Shown here: positions 59,647 through 64,000 of the stretch, piece by piece
Position numbering within the stretch: the stretch's first letter is position 1
Layout: each line of letters begins with the position of its first letter
IMG/VR virus record: IMGVR_UViG_3300020221_000005
Coordinates: 39,352-103,351 of that record
DNA: 64,000 nucleotides
From: a virus
Reading direction: 5' to 3' (one strand)
Notes under the pieces: generated by a model
Database searches by the model: none
What the model was told of the DNA's origin: nothing
The model's input: the letters and a program-made list of their open reading frames with translations, nothing else
Made by a program: the position numbers and the translations under genes

Positions 59647-59813
59647 TGTTTCTCTTTTAAATTTAATTTTTGAATTAAAATTGTTGACAGACTCGGAAAT
59701 CTAATTTTAAAAAAGATACGTTAATTTAAAACCGTGAAGATGGGTATTTTATATATTTGTATATATAAAAATAATTTTTAGTTTAACCGAGTCTGATAAA
59801 TTATATAAACTAT
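59647..59813 (+). other. Structured intergenic region
   Basis: A 167-nt gap without a gene. It has a nine-base long-range inverted repeat CAGACTCGG (59688-59696) and CCGAGTCTG (59787-59795) enclosing 90 nt, with an inner AT stem TATTTTATATA/TATATAAAAATA around 59745-59772. TTGACA (59684-59689) overlaps the left arm, but no good -10 lies at 16-18 bp. It may be a structured 5' leader or a protein-binding site for the cupin-like gene. Confidence 0.4.
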
Positions 59814-60092
59814 ATGATTGAGTTTAATAATCATCCATATAAAGAAATAAATTTAGCTCATAATCAATATATACGTGAATTTGATTCTGATGTAAATGAA
59901 CATGAATTAGAGTGGCATTTAGATAAAGAAGATAGATTTGTAGAGGTACTTGAAAATAAAGGTAATTGGATGTTTCAATTAGATAATCAATTGCCTATAT
60001 TGTTAGAGGAACGTATATTTATTCCAAAAGAAACATATCATAGGATTATAAAAGGCAGTAAAAATCTAATAGTTAAAATAACGAAACTATAG
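59814..60092 (+). CDS. Small cupin-like protein (92 aa)
   Basis: The pattern HELEWHLDKEDRFVEVLENKGNWMFQLDNQLPILLEERIFIPKETYHRIIKGSKNLIVKI follows short cupin-like phage proteins: His/Glu ligand-like positions in E-W-H-x-D-x-E-D-R and a second His in Y-H-R. It probably forms a small beta-barrel; whether it binds metal is not certain. It is found alone behind the structured intergenic region. Confidence 0.6.
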   Translation: MIEFNNHPYKEINLAHNQYIREFDSDVNEHELEWHLDKEDRFVEVLENKGNWMFQLDNQLPILLEERIFIPKETYHRIIKGSKNLIVKITKL

Positions 60093-60114
60093 ACATGTTT
60101 ATTTTATATTTTAA

Positions 60115-60123
60115 CTATTTATA
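60115..60123 (+). promoter_or_regulatory. Late-promoter-like motif CTATTTATA
   Basis: An exact CTATTTATA copy (with AA before it) 6 nt before the ATG at 60130, at the start of the neck/tail-completion operon. Confidence 0.55.
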
Positions 60124-60129
60124 AGATAT

Positions 60130-61302
60130 ATGTCTATTGGAATCGATCAGGATAGAATAAGATGGCCAGGAAGTGGTTCCGCAGTATCAGGATCCACTCC
60201 ATTTGGATTTTATGATGCGGATTCTTCCTTTACTTTAGAATGTTATAATTCAGCAAAATGGGCCGCAACTCGTTTAGGTTATCCGGTCGTAGACATAGAA
60301 TTAAGAGATGTAAATTTTTACGCGTGTTTTGAAGAAGCAGTATCCGAATACGGTGCTCAGGTGAATCAATTTAATATAAAAAATAATTATTTAAATTTAA
60401 TTGGCCAGTCGACTTCAGTAAATATAGGTGGAAAGCCTATTGTTGACACAGGTTTGAATTATTTAATAAAATTAGCAGGTGGTTACGGTACGGAAGCATT
60501 GGTTGGCGGTAATGTGACCCTTAAAAAAGGTTGTATTGACATAGCTACTAATCAACAAACATACGATCTACAAACATTATGGGGAAACGTATCTGAAAGT
60601 TATAACCGATTAGAAATAAAAAAAATATATCATGGTCCCTCCCCCGCATTTGCTCGTATTTACGATCCTTTCAGCATGACTGGAATGAGTTACAGCAATG
60701 TGTTAAATGAAATGGGATTTGCGGGTTATTCTCCTGCTACGCAATTTTTAATGACTCCAATATTTGAAGATTTGCTTCGTGGACAAGCTATAGAATTTAA
60801 TGATATGGTAAGAAAAAGTGGTTATAGTTTTGAATTAATAAATAATAGACTTAAAATATTTCCTATACCCACTACAAATTTTAAATTATATTTTGAGTAC
60901 TATCTTGAAAATGAAAAAGCTAATTCTGTATTCATTTCTGGATCGACTCCATACTCAAGTTCATCTGATTATTCTAATATTCCATATCAAAATATTCCTT
61001 ACTTTAGTATAAATTCAGTTGGAAGACAATGGATTAAAAAATACTTTTTAGCTTTATGTAAAGAATTGTTAGGCGCAATTCGTCAGAAATATTCAACCGT
61101 CCCTATACCTGGCGGAGAAGTAACACTCGATGGCTCCGAACTAAGAAGTGAAGCTAATACAGAAAAAGAAGCATTAATTACACAATTGCGTGAAATGTTA
61201 GAAGCTACTACGCTAGATAAACAACTAGAATCTAATGCAAATAAGGTGGAAAAAACTATGACGGCATTAAAATCGGTACCTAATTTAATTTATATTGGAT
61301 GA
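60130..61302 (+). CDS. Neck/head-completion structural protein, T4 gp13-like region (390 aa)
   Basis: The N terminus (IRWPGSGSAVSGSTPFGFYDADSSFTLECYNSAKWAATRLGYPVVDIELRDVNFYACFEEAVSEYGAQVNQFNIKNNYLNL) is a conserved segment of neck proteins in marine T4-like phages, with F-E-E-A-V-x-E-Y near residue 70. The C-terminal part (WIKKYFLALCKELLGAIRQKYSTVPIPGGEVTLDGSELRSEANTEKEALITQLREML) is helical. In T4, gp13 and gp14 seal the head after packaging. The following two genes are gp14- and gp15-like, supporting the assignment. Confidence 0.7.
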   Translation: MSIGIDQDRIRWPGSGSAVSGSTPFGFYDADSSFTLECYNSAKWAATRLGYPVVDIELRDVNFYACFEEAVSEYGAQVNQFNIKNNYLNLIGQSTSVNIGGKPIVDTGLNYLIKLAGGYGTEALVGGNVTLKKGCIDIATNQQTYDLQTLWGNVSESYNRLEIKKIYHGPSPAFARIYDPFSMTGMSYSNVLNEMGFAGYSPATQFLMTPIFEDLLRGQAIEFNDMVRKSGYSFELINNRLKIFPIPTTNFKLYFEYYLENEKANSVFISGSTPYSSSSDYSNIPYQNIPYFSINSVGRQWIKKYFLALCKELLGAIRQKYSTVPIPGGEVTLDGSELRSEANTEKEALITQLREMLEATTLDKQLESNANKVEKTMTALKSVPNLIYIG

Positions 61303-61308
61303 TGTACT

Positions 61309-61785
61309 ATGGCTGACTATTCAGGAAGATATTTTTCTAGTCGAGATCAACTTTTGTTAAATTCTTTTAATGCAGAGTTGTTGGGTGATATTATTCAAAC
61401 AATTGTACTTTTATATAAAATTGCGCCGACTGAAACCAAAACTAATGTATACGGTGAAACAAACCAAACTACTGGTAAATTTTACTATCCTGCCGTGGAG
61501 ATGTCCGCTTTGATTGAAAGAACTGATATATCTTCTGAAGACGAGGGGTTTGGACCTGATAGGAAACAGTCGGTGGTATTTAAATTTAGAGAATTAATGC
61601 TTAAAGAAGTGAACTTTTTCCCCCAACTTGGCGATTTGGTCCTTTTTAACGAACGTTATCATGAAATTGATAATGTTGTTCAAGAACAATTTGATGGTGG
61701 CCAGCCTGAAAAAAGTCGTTCGATAATTTGTAATACACATTATAGTCGATTTAGCAAAATAAATTTAATAGATAGACAAGGGTAA
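61309..61785 (+). CDS. Neck protein, T4 gp14-like region (158 aa)
   Basis: The protein (MADYSGRYFSSRDQLLLNSFNAELLGDIIQTIVLLYKIAPTETKTNVYGETNQTTGKFYYPAVEMSALIERTD..., FKFRELMLKEVNFFPQLGDLVLFNERYHEIDNV) has the style of the gp14/head-tail connector family: short linker to the collar, then an F-x-P-x-x-G-D-x-V-x-x-x-x-x-x-Y-E-I beta unit. Located between gp13- and gp15-like genes. Assignment by pattern and order rather than by a unique motif. Confidence 0.6.
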   Translation: MADYSGRYFSSRDQLLLNSFNAELLGDIIQTIVLLYKIAPTETKTNVYGETNQTTGKFYYPAVEMSALIERTDISSEDEGFGPDRKQSVVFKFRELMLKEVNFFPQLGDLVLFNERYHEIDNVVQEQFDGGQPEKSRSIICNTHYSRFSKINLIDRQG

Positions 61786-61789
61786 TATT

Positions 61790-62989
61790 ATGGCTTGGAA
61801 AGGAAATATAGATAATCCCGTTCCCAATAATATTCAATTGGGTAACAATGTAAATGACATTAAATTGTCCGAAAATCGTGCGTTAAATGTTCGTCGAGAT
61901 GATGATGTTAATAAAGATTTTACTGTTAATTTAATCGACATAGATACTGCGATTTATAATTATATAGATAAAAATATAAATATACAAGTCGTGGATAATG
62001 GCACGAATATAAAAGTGCCGATTTATTATGCTTCTCCTGAAAAATGGAAGGCCATTCAACAAGATGGTGTGTTACGTGATCAACAAGGAAAAATACAACT
62101 GCCTGTGATGGTTTTTAAAAGAAATTCTTTTTCAAAAAATTCAAGTTTAATGACGTTGAATAGACATTTAACATATCCGGTTATGAAAAAATTTGATGAA
62201 AAAAATAAATACGACAAATTCTCTTTGTTGAATAATCATGTCGCTCCTGTTCACCAAATTTTTGGCGTCACTCTTCCTGATCATATTGATGTAACATATG
62301 AATTTACATGTTGGTGTGAATATATCGAACAATTAAATAAAATAGTTCAGAAAATTAATTTTGCTTGTGAAGAATATTGGGGCGATCCAAAGCGGTTCAA
62401 ATTTCGTGTATACGCTAATGATTATAGTTTTACTACCGAAACAAGTACGGATGCTGATAGATTGGTCAGATCTACTTTTAGTTTAAAAGTAAAAGCCTAT
62501 CTTTTGGAAGAATCTCTAGAAAATAGACAAAACACTGTGAAACGAAGTCTCACTCCGCGAGTTATAAAAATAGGTACCGAAATTGTTTCTGGTGAACAAA
62601 TGGATCAAATAAATAAAAATTTAAAGAAAACTTCTTATAAAAAACCCACCGATTACCATTACGTAAACCCGTTGGTTCCTGATGATGAAACCTTTAGGAC
62701 GCCTAAAATTAATGTGGATGGGGCTACGGCGGACGTATCTAACCAAGATGTAGTCGCAATTCGTAGTTATTACGACAATCTCATTCAATCCACTAATACG
62801 GCTAATATCGTAGCGGTAGGATCTACAGGTGGACCTTTAATTAATTATACGGATATTTGGAAATCTGCTCCTGTTTCTTCTTCAGATCCTGGTCAAGAGG
62901 GGTGGATGGCATTTGATGGCAATTTTCACTATATTTATGTAAATGGAAGATGGAAACGAAAGTCTATAGCAGATTGGTCTTCTTTTTAA
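61790..62989 (+). CDS. Tail completion / proximal sheath-stabilising protein, T4 gp15-like region (399 aa)
   Basis: A conserved core reads FGVTLPDHIDVTYEFTCWCEYIEQLNKIVQKINFACEEYWGDPKRFKFRVYANDYSFTTETSTDADRLVRSTFSLKVKAYLL (about residues 160-240), a typical segment of tail terminator/completion proteins in T4-like phages, with the W-G-D-P-x-R-F-K-F element. The C-terminal 130 residues are an extra, less conserved region ending GNFHYIYVNGRWKRKSIADW. It would cap the tail for joining to the neck. Confidence 0.7.
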   Translation: MAWKGNIDNPVPNNIQLGNNVNDIKLSENRALNVRRDDDVNKDFTVNLIDIDTAIYNYIDKNINIQVVDNGTNIKVPIYYASPEKWKAIQQDGVLRDQQGKIQLPVMVFKRNSFSKNSSLMTLNRHLTYPVMKKFDEKNKYDKFSLLNNHVAPVHQIFGVTLPDHIDVTYEFTCWCEYIEQLNKIVQKINFACEEYWGDPKRFKFRVYANDYSFTTETSTDADRLVRSTFSLKVKAYLLEESLENRQNTVKRSLTPRVIKIGTEIVSGEQMDQINKNLKKTSYKKPTDYHYVNPLVPDDETFRTPKINVDGATADVSNQDVVAIRSYYDNLIQSTNTANIVAVGSTGGPLINYTDIWKSAPVSSSDPGQEGWMAFDGNFHYIYVNGRWKRKSIADWSSF

Positions 62990-63019
62990 AAACAAATACA
63001 TATTACTTGTAGGGTTTTA

Positions 63020-63027
63020 TATTTATA
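63020..63027 (+). promoter_or_regulatory. Late-promoter-like motif TATTTATA
   Basis: An exact TATTTATA copy 11 nt before the ATG at 63039, in the 49-nt gap before the collagen-like fibre gene. Confidence 0.5.
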
Positions 63028-63038
63028 TGATATAAAAT

Positions 63039-64000
63039 ATGGCAATCAATCCTTTAGATTTTTTATTTAATAGAAAAAATGCGGGAAATACGTCATTTCA
63101 AGAAGTAATTTTAAAAAATGCGTCTAGTTCGGTGGTTATTTTTGATGATACTTCTTCTTTAACTAGTAAAACGTTTGGTGAAATGGGATCGCTCATTACA
63201 CCGAAAACATCTTCTTATGCCATTACCGCTAGTTACGCAGATAATGCGGGTTCTTCTATTGTTACAGGTTCGCTTTATCCAATAACAAGTAGTTGGAGCT
63301 TAAATTCTATATCATCGTCTTATGCTTTAACGGCTAGTTATGCGTTGAATTCTAATGGAACATCAGGTACTAGTGGTACATCCGGTATAAGTGGAACGTC
63401 TGGAATAGATGGATCTTTTTTAGGTACGCACGGAACTTCTGGAACATCAGGCACAAATGGGACGAGTGGCACCAATGGAACCAGTGGCACTAATGGAACC
63501 AGTGGCACTAATGGAACAAGCGGCACCAACGGAACCAGTGGCACCGACGGAACAAATGGCACCAATGGAACTTCAGGTACGAGCGGAACTTCAGGTACTA
63601 ATGGAACAAGTGGCACCAATGGAACAAGTGGCACCAATGGAACAAGTGGCACCAATGGAACAAGTGGCACTGATGGAACCGACGGAACTTCTGGAACCAG
63701 TGGCACCAGTGGCACCAGTGGCATCAATGGAACTGATGGAACCGACGGAACTTCTGGTACCAGTGGCACCAATGGAACTTCTGGAACCGATGGAACAAGT
63801 GGCACCGATGGAACTTCTGGAACCGATGGAACAAGTGGCACCGATGGAACAAGTGGCACCAATGGAACTTCTGGAACCGATGGAACAAGTGGCACCGATG
63901 GAACAAGTGGCACCGATGGAACTTCTGGAACCGATGGAACAAGTGGCACCAATGGAACTTCTGGTACCGATGGAACAAGTGGCACCGATGGAACTTCTGG
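63039..64000 (+). CDS. Collagen-like tail fibre protein, 5' part (runs off the window)
   Basis: The frame opens at ATG 63039 and stays open to the window end (320 codons seen). The first 105 residues (MAINPLDFLFNRKNAGNTSFQEVILKN...) include the SSYAITASYADN / SSWSLN / SSYALTASYALN repeats typical of fibre shafts. From residue 107 a strict three-residue pattern G-T-S, G-T-N, G-T-D runs to the edge, interrupted once by GIDGSFLGTHG (about residues 123-133). Gly at every third position fits a collagen-like triple helix, with Thr instead of Pro. The C-terminal tip is outside the window. Confidence 0.75.
   Translation, partial: MAINPLDFLFNRKNAGNTSFQEVILKNASSSVVIFDDTSSLTSKTFGEMGSLITPKTSSYAITASYADNAGSSIVTGSLYPITSSWSLNSISSSYALTASYALNSNGTSGTSGTSGISGTSGIDGSFLGTHGTSGTSGTNGTSGTNGTSGTNGTSGTNGTSGTNGTSGTDGTNGTNGTSGTSGTSGTNGTSGTNGTSGTNGTSGTNGTSGTDGTDGTSGTSGTSGTSGINGTDGTDGTSGTSGTNGTSGTDGTSGTDGTSGTDGTSGTDGTSGTNGTSGTDGTSGTDGTSGTDGTSGTDGTSGTNGTSGTDGTSGTDGTS
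63358..64000 (+). repeat. Gly-Thr-X coding tandem repeat
   Basis: Nine-base units such as ggaacaagt, ggcaccaat, ggcaccgat and ggaacttct repeat in mixed order for at least 640 bp and continue past the window edge. Both strands stay open in some frames because of the simple sequence. Larger duplicated segments of 40 to 60 bp are visible after 63780. Confidence 0.95.

Noticed and set aside
59684-59712. Sigma-70 promoter at TTGACA
   Set aside because: The -35 is perfect but the best -10 at 16-17 bp matches only about half of the consensus; the TTGACA overlaps an inverted repeat arm, which may be chance.
63338-63985. Minus-strand open frame of VPLVPSVP repeats
   Set aside because: It is the antisense of the collagen-like Gly-Thr-X repeat; the plus strand has a promoter-type motif, ATG and a fibre-like N terminus.
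1-64000. tRNA genes
   Set aside because: The few gaps long enough for a tRNA were read on both strands and show no cloverleaf or GTTCRA-type arm.

Overview
The window is one gene-dense, AT-rich stretch of a large contractile-tailed phage genome of the broad T4-like type. Nearly everything is on the + strand. The T4-like head and tail set can be recognised directly: large terminase (42241-43857), portal (43888-45822), prohead protease (47567-48181), scaffold (53330-54493), major capsid protein (54533-56194), neck and tail-completion proteins (60130-62989), gp25 and gp6 baseplate wedge proteins (10019-12399) and a gp55-like late sigma factor (about 5043-5876). No tRNA, CRISPR array or integrase was seen. 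The host cannot be named. Almost no phage gene has a Shine-Dalgarno sequence, and the giant fibre-like proteins carry delta-60, RCC1, FG-GAP and dockerin-like modules, which would fit a Bacteroidota-like host, but that is only an inference.

Layout. 1-6600: end of a PhoH-like gene, a fibre-like protein, small early-type genes (HD hydrolase, Hsp20, membrane proteins), the late sigma factor and a GIY-YIG endonuclease. 6600-30400: one long tail/baseplate block with a spike/hub-like protein, a Pro-rich repeat protein, gp25, gp6, several structural proteins and two giant beta-propeller proteins. 30379-35068: DNA metabolism (RuvC-like resolvase, primase, and an Mre11-Rad50/SbcD-SbcC fusion). 35098-37953: a second fibre-like protein with five 96-bp repeats. 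37965-41583: a flavodoxin-like protein and a three-domain ligase/HIGH-nucleotidyltransferase/Pol-beta-type nucleotidyltransferase. 41649-56194: packaging and head assembly, interrupted by two related homing-type endonucleases. 56301-57961: a small minus-strand island with a membrane peptide, GMP reductase and macro domain. 58028-64000: small genes, neck/tail completion genes, and the start of a collagen-like fibre running off the window.

Expression. A recurrent motif, (A)CTATTTATA, sits 3 to 21 nt before many start codons on the + strand and once about 150 nt before the scaffold/capsid operon. It differs from the T4 late promoter TATAAATA at two positions, and the window encodes a gp55-like sigma factor. 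The simplest reading is that it is the late promoter and that many late transcripts are leaderless or nearly so. The two homing-type endonucleases instead have a purine-rich ribosome site (AGGAG or AAAGGG) and -10-like boxes of their own.

Most notable observations: (1) the protein at 25590-30071 reads as three beta-propellers nested inside one another (FG-GAP, split by delta-60, split by a GC-rich RCC1 cassette), followed by dockerin-like repeats; (2) the three-domain nucleotidyltransferase/ligase at 38725-41583; (3) the single-chain Mre11-Rad50 protein; (4) the late promoter/leaderless pattern; (5) a minus-strand macro domain-GMP reductase pair; (6) a possible -1 frameshift at an A10 run at 4437-4446.
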